A stretch of 64,000 nucleotides of DNA from Ga0077536 sp943370145 (GTDB taxonomy: Bacteria > Pseudomonadota > Gammaproteobacteria > Ga0077536), in assembly GCA_943370145.1 (NCBI GenBank), contig CALRPY020000010.1, positions 1 to 64,000 on the forward strand, given 5' to 3'. The notes beneath the pieces are model-generated. The model did not search any database. It was not told the DNA's origin and saw only the letters and a list, made by a program, of their open reading frames with translations. The stretch's first letter is position 1. Each line of letters starts with the position of its first letter. The position numbers and the translations under genes are program-made. Of the stretch, positions 36,733-45,466 are shown piece after piece.

Positions 36733-37134
36733 TCACTGGGTTGAACGTGTTCGAAGGTTATGCCACGCGTGAAACGACGCACGCGCTCGGCGGCCACCGG
36801 GGGTTCCCCCAACAGCTTGCGGCTGTGAGGATGCATAGACCGCCTGCCTCTCGGCTTCGACCCTGGCGCGAAAATACGGGTTGGCGAGATTCGCCTCGGT
36901 GATGAGGTCAACCGGCCTGCCGAATAGCGCTTCGAGGTCCTGCTTCAGGGAGGAAAAGGCGTCTGCATAACGGGCCGGGGGAAGGTCTTCGAACTCGACG
37001 AAAAAGTCCAGATCGCTCGCGGAAGGGTCGAATTCCCCGCGTGCGACGGAGCCGAAAACGTCCAGCCGCCGCGCACCCGCGCGCCGGCACAATTCCGCGA
37101 GCTCGGCCAGGTGTTCCTCGATGACTTTTTCCAT
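36733..37134 (-). CDS. MNT-type minimal nucleotidyltransferase (antitoxin-like)
   Basis: A 133-residue protein from ATG 37134 (MEKVIEEHLAELAELC). The nucleotidyltransferase motif is complete: LDVFGSVARGEFDPSASDLD (GSxxxG...DxD) followed by FFVEF and FGRPVDLITE with the third acid. Such MNT proteins neutralise HEPN toxins by AMPylation. No HEPN gene is next to it; the usual partner position is taken by hicB. The last 25 residues look like read-through into non-family sequence. Confidence 0.8.
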   Translation of the reverse strand: MEKVIEEHLAELAELCRRAGARRLDVFGSVARGEFDPSASDLDFFVEFEDLPPARYADAFSSLKQDLEALFGRPVDLITEANLANPYFRARVEAERQAVYASSQPQAVGGTPGGRRARASFHAWHNLRTRSTQ

Positions 37135-37316
37135 GCCGATCTCCGAAGCGACGCATGCCGCCACCGTAGCTCCCATGCCTGGCCGCAAGCGGTGTCCGGT
37201 GCGAGACCCGGGCTGACTCGCAAGGTGCGTAAAGCGTCGAAGCCTAGACTATCACTGCGTGCACCAACCAGCCCTACGCATTGCCACCACCCGCCCCGCC
37301 TGCGTATGTTCTACCC

Positions 37317-37943
37317 ATGAGCGTCTTCACCGATATCGACCCCAGTTACTGGGTCGCCAGCAACGACCTCGCCTTCGCAATCCGCGACCGCTACCCCGTG
37401 AGCCCCGGCCATACGCTGGTGATCACGAAACGCGAAGCCCCCACCTGGTTCGACGCCACGCCCGAGCAGCAACGTGCGGTGATGGCGCTGGTGGACGAAG
37501 TGAAGGAGGCGATCGATCGCGAGTTCGCGCCGGCCGGCTACAACGTCGGCTTCAACGCCGGCAAGGCGGCGGGGCAGACGGTGATGCACCTGCACGTGCA
37601 CGTGATCCCGCGCTACGCGGGTGACATGGATGATCCGCGCGGTGGGGTTCGCCACGCCATTCCCGCCAAGGGCAATTACCTTGCAGCTGCCGAGCCGCTC
37701 GCGACCGGCGGCGGCACGGCTCTCTTCCTGAGCCACCTCGCGCCGCATTTGAGAAGCGAGCAGGCCATCGATATTCCCGCCGCTTTCAATGTCCTCCTCT
37801 CGATCGTCAGGCTCGGAGCTGTCGCACGCGTTTTTTTACTCGCAAGACTATCGCATAGACCTACGATGCTTTTTTCCAAGGAAAACCAAAGATTTCTTTC
37901 CCGAAAATATGCTCGAGCCGCTGCACAGGCGGCAAAGTCATGA
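37317..37943 (+). CDS. HIT-domain protein, probably truncated HIT-PLD-helicase
   Basis: A 208-residue frame. Residues 1-125 are a complete HIT domain with histidine triad HLHVHVIP (91-98) and DDPRGGVRHAIPAKGNYL. From about 130 the text (PLATGGG, FLSHLAPHLRSEQAIDIPAA) resembles the linker and start of the phospholipase-D-like domain found in large HIT-PLD-SF2 helicase proteins. After about residue 158 it turns into unrelated, AT-richer sequence ending in KYARAAAQAAKS. I infer that the gene was cut by insertion of the dnd island. Its stop overlaps the HNH start by ATGA. The HIT part may still bind and hydrolyse nucleotides. Confidence 0.7.
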   Translation: MSVFTDIDPSYWVASNDLAFAIRDRYPVSPGHTLVITKREAPTWFDATPEQQRAVMALVDEVKEAIDREFAPAGYNVGFNAGKAAGQTVMHLHVHVIPRYAGDMDDPRGGVRHAIPAKGNYLAAAEPLATGGGTALFLSHLAPHLRSEQAIDIPAAFNVLLSIVRLGAVARVFLLARLSHRPTMLFSKENQRFLSRKYARAAAQAAKS

Positions 37944-39070
37944 TTGCCAGTTTGCCTCCGGGCGGAGTGGAAGGTGCTGATGTCACGCTTTTGGTATCAA
38001 GCATCGAAAATGCGACCAATAGCTACAAACATGTGTTCCTCCGAGCCTTGCTTAACTGTATTCAAAGGGGAAAAGGACCTAGGGTCACTTTCCAAGATCT
38101 CTTCATCCTCATGCTCGAAGGAGCGCTGTGGCCAGCGATGCACTACCGCCTGAACCTGGGCGCAAGCGATCTGATTGCAGCTCGTCTTTCGGATCTGGTA
38201 GAGAAGCGTGGTGAGGGGCGCAGTACTGTCGCGCTTTCACAAGTGCTCGCTGATGCGCCTTTCAACCTCGAATGGGAAAGAACTCGGGGTCTGCTGCGCT
38301 ATGTGCCACAGCGTCTTTTGACACCCTGGTTTGCAGGCGAACTAAAGGGAGTTGGTGACCACCGCCGGGACGGCTTGATTGTCCAGAAAAGCCGCGACAC
38401 TTTTGACGCAGTACACCCTTTGTATCGGATACTCGATGACGGTACCGAGCTGCATCCGGTATGGATGGACTATTTCAGTTCAAATCTAGAGCTCGTTCGC
38501 GGATGGAGCGATGCCCAATGGCTGCGCTATCTCAGTACGCGTAACCCGCACGTCCCAGCTCTTGTTGACAAGATTGATGCCCCGCCCACCCAACGTTCAA
38601 TGACTCGGCAAAGACAGCTCTGGGCGGGCCTCCTTGCGCATCGCCGGCTCGCCTGCATCTATACCGGCGTTCCAATTTCATGCGCGGGATTCGTGCTTGA
38701 CCACTTTCTGCCGCGAGCCTTTGTTGCCCACGATCGAATATGGAACCTCACGCCGGTTCATACGGCAGTCAACGCTCAGAAGTCCGACCGCTTGCCGGCG
38801 AATGAATTCGTAGAGCGGCTTGCCGACCAGCACGCTGTGCTCACCGCCTTCGCTCGTGACCATACCGATTTCGCGTCGCAATTACACTGGAAACGTGGCC
38901 TAGACGAGTACGAGGTCGACTTGAAGCTTGGGCAAGATGACCTACTGGACGCCAAGAATTTGAGACGGGCTTATGCAGAGACATTTGCCCCACTTACGGG
39001 TATCGCGCGACGGATGGGATTTCAGGGCGATTGGAAGCCCGAAGTGCTCTACAGCGCCAAATTTCCATGA
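37940..39070 (+). CDS. HNH endonuclease domain protein
   Basis: A 376-residue protein. The C-terminal half holds an HNH nuclease core: CIYTGVPI (239-246), FVLDHFLPRAFVAHD (251-265) with the Asp-His pair, WNLTPVHTAVNAQKSDRLP (268-286) with Asn and Lys. The N-terminal 230 residues are helical and unrecognised. The zinc-knuckle cysteines common in HNH proteins are not all present. It overlaps the HIT stop and, at its own end, the next gene by ATGA, so HNH and the dnd-associated methyltransferase are co-translated. It is a candidate effector for phosphorothioate-linked defence. Confidence 0.78.
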   Translation: MIASLPPGGVEGADVTLLVSSIENATNSYKHVFLRALLNCIQRGKGPRVTFQDLFILMLEGALWPAMHYRLNLGASDLIAARLSDLVEKRGEGRSTVALSQVLADAPFNLEWERTRGLLRYVPQRLLTPWFAGELKGVGDHRRDGLIVQKSRDTFDAVHPLYRILDDGTELHPVWMDYFSSNLELVRGWSDAQWLRYLSTRNPHVPALVDKIDAPPTQRSMTRQRQLWAGLLAHRRLACIYTGVPISCAGFVLDHFLPRAFVAHDRIWNLTPVHTAVNAQKSDRLPANEFVERLADQHAVLTAFARDHTDFASQLHWKRGLDEYEVDLKLGQDDLLDAKNLRRAYAETFAPLTGIARRMGFQGDWKPEVLYSAKFP

Positions 39071-41616
39071 CCGAGGGGAAGCGCGTCGCCGGCAAGATTT
39101 ATGCCCACCTCGAACTCGTCCCAGAGCTCGATCCATCACTCCGCGAACTCGTCGAAGAGGCGCGCCGCAGCCTCCCTTCGCCGGGGCTCGAACGGTCAAA
39201 CGTCATTCGAATCGACCTCGAGCACCGGGAAGTCGGGTTTCTTGCTTATGCCGGCTTCTTCGATGAGGCTTTTCCAGCCCTACAGGAAAGCTGGAAGGTC
39301 CGCACCGATACGGGCCATGTTGTATACCGCACGTATGCAGGCTCGCTGAATCCCCCTATCTTGCATCGGAAGGAGCAGATGCTGCCCGCAGGGCACCCAG
39401 CCATACCGTGTTTCACCGCGCTCACATCGGCGGCGGAGCAGGTGGGTCTCTTCAACGACACAACCCGCATCGGGCTCAAACAACAGTGGGAAGCGCTGCT
39501 AGGGAGGTCCGGCCTAGCTGTCATCGCCCACGAACTTGTCCCGCTGGCTAATGACCTTGGATGCGATGCACCGGCTTCGAACTCACCCGTTAGCTCAATC
39601 GCACGTCACCTAACTGCCCTCTCGCGCAGTTATTTGTCGGTACCGGTCCAGAGCCTGATTCGTCATGGCTTGCTGAAACCGGGTGTTAGTCTTTTCGACT
39701 ACGGCTGCGGCAAGGGCGACGACGTACGCAACCTCCAGGGGCTTGGCTATATGGCTGCAGGCTGGGACCCGCACTACTGTCCCGACAACCCGCAAAAGAC
39801 GGCCGACGTCGTCAACCTGGGATTTGTCATCAATGTCATCGAGCACGTGGAAGAGCGCATCCAGGCCATTGAGCGTGCCTTTTTGTTAGCAGATCGTGTG
39901 CTTGCGGTTGGCGCCTTGACCGGGACTCCGCCCACAACGGGCGTTCGCTACCACGGCGACGGCATAGTCACGTCGAGGAATACCTTCCAGAAGTACTACT
40001 CGCAGGGCGAACTACTGCAGTTCGTCAGCGCCGTGTTAGATCTCGATGCCCTGCCTGCGGCGCCCGGCGTGGTCTATGCGTTCAAGGACCGCGCCCTGGA
40101 AACGAACTACCTTGTCGGCCGCTACGCCACCAGAGGGCGTGTCGCTCGCGCGCAGCTGCCGGCCATTGCCCGGTCTAGCGAGACAAGTGTACGTGAACGC
40201 GAAGCCCGACGTGAGCTGCCTGCCGAGGTGACGGAGACTCTTACGGGACTCTGGCAGGTTTATCTGGAACTCGGCCGACGCCCGGAAATTACGGAAGTCC
40301 CTGAGCTAGACCTGCTGCTCAGGCTCTTTCGGAGTCCTGGTCGGGTGTTTCGTTATGTCGAGAGCATCAACGACCCGGCGACGCTCCGGCGGTCGGCCGC
40401 TACGCGACGAGACGACTTACTGGTGGCCTTGGCACTCCTCTTATTCACGCGCCGAAAGCGGTTCCGAGACCTGGATGACCGGCTGCGGCTTGATATCAGG
40501 TACTTCTTCGGTAATTACGACAACGCGCAGCGAGAGGCTCTGGAACTCTTGCGAGCGATCAGCGACGCTCCTCGCCTCTTGGCGGAGCGCGACGTTGCTG
40601 CAGCGGCAGGGCTGGGTCAAGTGGACCATGAGGGACATCTGCAGCTGCATTCAGGTCTAATTGGCCGCCTGCCGGCACTACTCCGCGTCTACGCAGGCGC
40701 CGCGACAGCGGCCTACGGCGACCTGGCAAGCACCGACCTCGTGAAGCTGCATGTCGGTACCGGCAAGGTCACGCTCATGGGCTTTGATGACTTCGTGGAA
40801 TCGCCGCTACCCAGGATGCGTGAGCGGGTTAAAGTAAGCCTCAAGGAGCAGACCTTTGAGCTTTTCGAGTATGGAGAGCGGTTTGAAAAACCGTACTTGT
40901 ACTGCAAATCGCGCTATATCGACGAGGAGTTCCCGAACTATCCGGAACAGCTGGCCTTTGACGAGCAGTTCGAAGCATTGGGCATCCTTGGGGACTCCGT
41001 CTACGGCCCCAGCCCCTCAGAGTTGGCCGCGGTACTGGAGACTAAGCGCTGGGCGATTGATGGCTACCGACTCATCCGGTCGCAGCGAATCCCTGAGCTC
41101 GACGAAAAATGCGGGCAGTATCTGACTTACCGGCAACTCATCGAGTGCGGGGAGACCTGGGAATCCACACATCTCGATAACCGCCCAAAATCGCCGGACT
41201 CCTACACGAACCTTTATGAGCTGGCAGTGAATGTGCTCGACCCCGTGATTGAGTATTTCGGCATGATCAAGCTGACCTACGGGTTTTGTTCAGCGGGGCT
41301 CGCGCGGAAAATAAAGGGACGGGTCGCGCCAAAGCTGGATCAGCATGCAGCGAACGAAGTGAATTCTCGGGGGCGGTTGTTCTGCGAAAGGGGCGGCGCG
41401 GCCGTCGACCTGTTAGTTGAGGACGAAGACATGCGCAGTGTGGCCCACTGGATCGCAGTCAACACCCGCTTTGATCGACTGTATGTCTATGGCCGCGACC
41501 GCCCGATCCACGTGTCTTATGCACCGGAGTCGACGGGCGCCATAGTCGAGATGCGGGCCGACCACATGGGAAGACGGATTCCCCGCTTGAGCTCCGTCGA
41601 CGAGCTAGGCCGCTAA
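39067..41616 (+). CDS. DNA phosphorothioation-associated putative methyltransferase
   Basis: An 849-residue protein from ATG 39067. A SAM-binding motif SLFDYGCGKGDDVRNLQ starts at about 208, and NVIEHVEERIQAIERAF and related text fit the TIGR04096 dnd-associated methyltransferase family. The last roughly 160 residues (SYTNLYELAVNVLDPVIEYF onward) form a separate small domain that recalls hedgehog/DD-peptidase-like folds, but I am not sure. Coupled to the HNH gene upstream; it ends tail-to-tail with dndE, overlapping by 12 bp. What it methylates is not known. Confidence 0.8.
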   Translation: MTEGKRVAGKIYAHLELVPELDPSLRELVEEARRSLPSPGLERSNVIRIDLEHREVGFLAYAGFFDEAFPALQESWKVRTDTGHVVYRTYAGSLNPPILHRKEQMLPAGHPAIPCFTALTSAAEQVGLFNDTTRIGLKQQWEALLGRSGLAVIAHELVPLANDLGCDAPASNSPVSSIARHLTALSRSYLSVPVQSLIRHGLLKPGVSLFDYGCGKGDDVRNLQGLGYMAAGWDPHYCPDNPQKTADVVNLGFVINVIEHVEERIQAIERAFLLADRVLAVGALTGTPPTTGVRYHGDGIVTSRNTFQKYYSQGELLQFVSAVLDLDALPAAPGVVYAFKDRALETNYLVGRYATRGRVARAQLPAIARSSETSVREREARRELPAEVTETLTGLWQVYLELGRRPEITEVPELDLLLRLFRSPGRVFRYVESINDPATLRRSAATRRDDLLVALALLLFTRRKRFRDLDDRLRLDIRYFFGNYDNAQREALELLRAISDAPRLLAERDVAAAAGLGQVDHEGHLQLHSGLIGRLPALLRVYAGAATAAYGDLASTDLVKLHVGTGKVTLMGFDDFVESPLPRMRERVKVSLKEQTFELFEYGERFEKPYLYCKSRYIDEEFPNYPEQLAFDEQFEALGILGDSVYGPSPSELAAVLETKRWAIDGYRLIRSQRIPELDEKCGQYLTYRQLIECGETWESTHLDNRPKSPDSYTNLYELAVNVLDPVIEYFGMIKLTYGFCSAGLARKIKGRVAPKLDQHAANEVNSRGRLFCERGGAAVDLLVEDEDMRSVAHWIAVNTRFDRLYVYGRDRPIHVSYAPESTGAIVEMRADHMGRRIPRLSSVDELGR

Positions 41617-41973
41617 CGCAAGCAAATCACGCACATTCCGGATCTGTCCTGAGGCCAGGTATGAGATGCCGCGGTGCAGATGCAATCGGAAATAACGGTT
41701 CAGGGCTGGCAGTTCCGGCTCGATACCGTCGCGCTTGGCGCGCGCCACCAGCAACGCCCAGTACACGTGCTCGTTGACGCCGCCAAACGTTCGCCAAGTC
41801 ATCTCAACCGAGCTGTCGGACGGAATTTCTTCATCCGGCGGGATCGAGGCCTCCTTTAGCGAAAGGCAAAACGCCCAGCGGCAGAGCACATTCCAGTTCT
41901 GGATATGGGTATAGCGCTTCAGCGTGATCAGCTGCTGCCGGGCACGCTCCGACAGACGGATGGTCTCAATCAT
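41605..41973 (-). CDS. dndE: DNA sulfur modification protein DndE
   Basis: A 122-residue DndE: MIETIRLSERARQQLITLKR, YTHIQNWNVLCRWAFCLSLK, then a C-terminal RLHLHRGISYLASGQIRN. DndE binds nicked double-stranded DNA as a small oligomer and is needed for sulfur insertion. It overlaps dndD by ATGA and is the last gene of dndBCDE. Confidence 0.95.
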   Translation of the reverse strand: MIETIRLSERARQQLITLKRYTHIQNWNVLCRWAFCLSLKEASIPPDEEIPSDSSVEMTWRTFGGVNEHVYWALLVARAKRDGIEPELPALNRYFRLHLHRGISYLASGQIRNVRDLLALAA

Positions 41974-43928
41974 GCAGCAGCTCCGAAGTCAAAGTAGCCC
42001 TCACGGAAACTCGACGTACGCTCTGGGCCATTGTGAGTGATCAGATAGCGGTGACTTATATAAGGCTCAAGGGCCTGGTAGTAACGGTCGCGCACCTCTT
42101 CATCCGTGGAGAGGAGAATCACCTGATGGCTGGCCTTTGGAAAGTAGTTCTCGACAAGAAGATGCTTGTGGGAACCATCGAGGCGGCCGAGCGGTGTATC
42201 GACCACGATTGGCAGTTCCCGGCCAGAAGCCTGGGCAAGCGACCAAAGTATGGCCGTAGCCATCAGCTGCCGCTCTCCGGCAGAAAGCCTCCCTGATGCC
42301 AGCACTTGGCCTTCATTACCCGTGAGAACAAGCTCATAAGATTTGGGATCAATCGTTACGCCATGCACCAGGTCCTGCTTGTGAAGAAGCGCCCGGTAGT
42401 TCGCCATGATGCGCCGCTCAAGCGACTCGAGCTTGCGAAAAGCCACTCTCGCCCTGAAGAGCGCCAGCACTTGACGGGCCCGGGCCGCATGCTGGGCGAT
42501 ACGGTCATGTTCAAGGCGGCCGACAGAGAGCGACTGCAGCTGCTCGCCGTCGCGTGCAATGGTGCGGTCAATTGTCTCCCGCTCCGCGGCCAAGCGACCC
42601 TTCTCCGCCTCCAAGGCCACCAGCCGTGCTTCCGCAATGCCAACAGCCTCGACAAGGTGTGCAATGGTCTCGGCAGCTGGTACAGCCGCGACATTTGCCT
42701 CGGCCATTCCTAGACGCTCTAAAGCCGCCTCGTGCCGATTCAGCGTCTCGTTTAACCGGGTCGCCTCGCCCAGCCCAATGTCGCCCAGCACTGCCCGTGG
42801 CACCGCGCCCAATAGAGCTAACCAGGGACTGTCTGCTGACTCAGCCGCATGAGGTACCATCGACTCGGCAACGCACTGCAGAGCAGTGCGGGCCTGCTTT
42901 TCGGTAAAGCCAGCCTGCCGCAGAGTTGCGCTAACCTCCTTCGCGCGCTCTTTCAGCCAGGTCACCATTTCGGCGCCACGCGCAGCGTCAGCTGCCTCCA
43001 CGCTGACAGCCTGTACTTCGGCGATCATCGCAGGCAGCAGATGCAGTGGCGTTTCCAAGGCGGCGATGTCGCGGAGGTCATTCTCAATTGCCTCGAGCTC
43101 GCGCCTGCGCTCCATCGCCAGTGACTGGAGATGCTCCCGATTAGCAGCGAGATCGCCCCCTTCGGCGCGAAGCTTATCCTTAGCCCGCGAAAGCAACTTT
43201 GCCGCGTCGTCCACCTGGTTCTGAAGGGTTGCCTCACACGCCACCAGAGATTCTCGTCGATGGCCGAGGTCGGCTATTGAGCGTTCAAGTGCAGCAATCC
43301 GCTCCTGCTGCTCGGCCGTGCCAGCTTCCTTCTGCAGTCGCCGATCGAGGACGATCAGGCTCCGGTCCAGATTATCGACGAGGTCAAGTCCGAGCAGCGC
43401 GTGCACACCGGTTCTCAATACGTCCACTGACTTTTCTTGGTGGGCCAGCGCCTCAATCCGTTCTCCGTCAAAAAGGAACATGTCAGCGATCTGTACGGGC
43501 AACAGATTGTTGATGAACTCGACCCACCGCTCGGTGACAATCGGGTCTGCAACTCCATCGCGGCTGACTGCTACGTCCTCTTTGACCTTGTTACTGACCA
43601 CCGACCAGGTACGCCGTACGCTGTAGGTGGATAGCTTGCCACCGGCCCGATGCGTGAACTCCAAGGTTATCGCGGCGCCTTCACGAGGATTAACGTAATG
43701 ATTGATTAACAGACGCAAGTACTCGTCGTATCCCCTCGCGCCGCGCAGCAGGTACCGGGCGGAGCGGCCGTAGAGAACCAGCTGAATGGCCTCAAGCAGG
43801 GTGGTCTTCCCAGAGCCATTCAGCGCGCCGAACAGGACAACTGGACGCCCGGGCTCAGGCTGCAGGTTGACCGAGTGGGCGCCCCGGTAGGCACCGACGT
43901 TATGAAGTGTGAGGCGCGTGAGGATCAT
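41970..43928 (-). CDS. dndD: DNA sulfur modification ATPase DndD
   Basis: A 652-residue SMC/Rad50-like ATPase. Walker A GALNGSGKTT (34-43), a long central coiled coil (about 190-500) and a C-terminal ABC head with signature LSAGERQLMATAIL, Walker B PIVVDTPLGRLDGSHK. DndD hydrolyses ATP to nick or expose DNA for sulfur incorporation with DndC and DndE. The start abuts dndC (1-base overlap). Confidence 0.95.
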   Translation of the reverse strand: MILTRLTLHNVGAYRGAHSVNLQPEPGRPVVLFGALNGSGKTTLLEAIQLVLYGRSARYLLRGARGYDEYLRLLINHYVNPREGAAITLEFTHRAGGKLSTYSVRRTWSVVSNKVKEDVAVSRDGVADPIVTERWVEFINNLLPVQIADMFLFDGERIEALAHQEKSVDVLRTGVHALLGLDLVDNLDRSLIVLDRRLQKEAGTAEQQERIAALERSIADLGHRRESLVACEATLQNQVDDAAKLLSRAKDKLRAEGGDLAANREHLQSLAMERRRELEAIENDLRDIAALETPLHLLPAMIAEVQAVSVEAADAARGAEMVTWLKERAKEVSATLRQAGFTEKQARTALQCVAESMVPHAAESADSPWLALLGAVPRAVLGDIGLGEATRLNETLNRHEAALERLGMAEANVAAVPAAETIAHLVEAVGIAEARLVALEAEKGRLAAERETIDRTIARDGEQLQSLSVGRLEHDRIAQHAARARQVLALFRARVAFRKLESLERRIMANYRALLHKQDLVHGVTIDPKSYELVLTGNEGQVLASGRLSAGERQLMATAILWSLAQASGRELPIVVDTPLGRLDGSHKHLLVENYFPKASHQVILLSTDEEVRDRYYQALEPYISHRYLITHNGPERTSSFREGYFDFGAAA

Positions 43929-45466
43929 TACAGAGACAACTCCTCTGGATCAGCATCGATCATCTGCTCATAGGCCGCCGGTTCCTCTCCGGCGTAATGT
44001 GAGTCTGCTGGCTGCTGGGCAATGGCATAGGCCAGAGCTTCTGCCTCATTGGAAAAGCCGCCTTCCTTGATTGCCTTCTCAAGCTGGTCATAGAGACCGG
44101 CGCGGCGCGAGGCATGGCGATAAGACTCCTCAATATGGAGCAGCTCACGAAGTAACCGGAATTGCACACCGGCTTCGTCGCCCTGCTCCGCACATGTTTC
44201 GCGGAGCAGCTGCAAGTCGTCCGGCTGAAGCGGACTGCACTCGTCGATTGGCCCGAAGGGATATGGCTGCCCCGTGGCCTGCTCATAGATGCGCGGCAGA
44301 CTATCTTCGAACTCGTGCTTGTCGAAAACCCAGATGCGGCGGATCTCCTCCAGCTCCTCCCTGGTAATGAGCTGGAAATCCCGGAGCTCGGGCGGCGCCA
44401 TAGCACGAGCCTCGGCCTCGGCCTTCAGGAGCTCAGCCAACAGCAGTTCGCGGTATTCCTGCAGATAGGGCCCATGCACAAGCTGGCCGTGGAACAGCAT
44501 CAGCGATCCATTCAGGCGCCGGAAGTCACGGTGCCGGCGGTCATCCTTGATATCTAGAAACCGGTTCCGGAAATCAGAGAGAGGGAGCATCCACTCTTTC
44601 TCCTGATCGTTCCGGATCATGGCCTGCATGGACTTGTCCTTGTCCACCAGGGTGCATACATAGCAGCCAAAACGGCTGTCACCGCAACTGGGCGTACTGG
44701 TATCGACCACCAGTGGGCACTCCCCGTCGGCAGTTGCTCCCTGATACATACCTAACAGCGACTTGTTGTCGTGACCCCACGGATTCTTAACCTGCATGAG
44801 GTACTGCCAAACATCGTCATTGGTCCACTCGACTATGGGCGTATAGACCCAGACTCGGTCCAGCTGGCTGTTGCCGTTCCGGCTAAGAAGCGCCCGCGTA
44901 CTGGCACCCTCGTAGCGCTCGATGCTCTGGCGGCGCGATGAGGACTCGGCTTTTCTGGTACCCAGCACGAGGATGGCTTCGCCGTTGTCACTGACCACGC
45001 CCTTGATGAAGGCATTGGAGGGATTGATCTTCAGGCGGCTGGTGCACCATCGGAACTTTGGTCGCGGTGCCGGGTAGCCTCGCCCGAGCAGGTTCACCCA
45101 GTAGCGGTCGCCTAGTTCGGGTAGCAGCCTGTTCGGAAAAATCGGCAATCCCTGCTCGAGGGCCGCCTTTTGCATCTGGTCCAGCGACAGAGTTACCCAG
45201 GACGAAACCACCGGGTTCTCAACCAGGGTATCGGTACTGATCACGTAGATTGGCTTCTGTCGCTCCTCTGGCGCGAGGTGAGAGATAGCCGTCCAAATCA
45301 GAGACAGTGATGCGGTCGAATCTTTGCCCCCGCTGTAGCCCACTACCCAAGGGATGCTGTCCGAGCGGTAGAGGTCCTGCGTCTGCCGAATGACATCAGC
45401 AATCGTGTCACGGAAGCCGCGCGTCTCGAACGCCGTCCTGCGTCCCGCGCTACCTTCAGGCTGCAT
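43928..45466 (-). CDS. dndC: DNA sulfur modification protein DndC (PAPS reductase-like)
   Basis: A 512-residue protein with the ATP-pyrophosphatase PP-loop SGGKDS (45-50), then VISTDTLVENPVV. The cysteine cluster CPLVVDTSTPSCGDSRFGCYVC fits the iron-sulphur ligands of DndC. DndC activates the DNA backbone and takes sulfur delivered by DndA. Gene order dndB-C-D-E with short overlaps shows one operon. Confidence 0.96.
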   Translation of the reverse strand: MQPEGSAGRRTAFETRGFRDTIADVIRQTQDLYRSDSIPWVVGYSGGKDSTASLSLIWTAISHLAPEERQKPIYVISTDTLVENPVVSSWVTLSLDQMQKAALEQGLPIFPNRLLPELGDRYWVNLLGRGYPAPRPKFRWCTSRLKINPSNAFIKGVVSDNGEAILVLGTRKAESSSRRQSIERYEGASTRALLSRNGNSQLDRVWVYTPIVEWTNDDVWQYLMQVKNPWGHDNKSLLGMYQGATADGECPLVVDTSTPSCGDSRFGCYVCTLVDKDKSMQAMIRNDQEKEWMLPLSDFRNRFLDIKDDRRHRDFRRLNGSLMLFHGQLVHGPYLQEYRELLLAELLKAEAEARAMAPPELRDFQLITREELEEIRRIWVFDKHEFEDSLPRIYEQATGQPYPFGPIDECSPLQPDDLQLLRETCAEQGDEAGVQFRLLRELLHIEESYRHASRRAGLYDQLEKAIKEGGFSNEAEALAYAIAQQPADSHYAGEEPAAYEQMIDADPEELSL

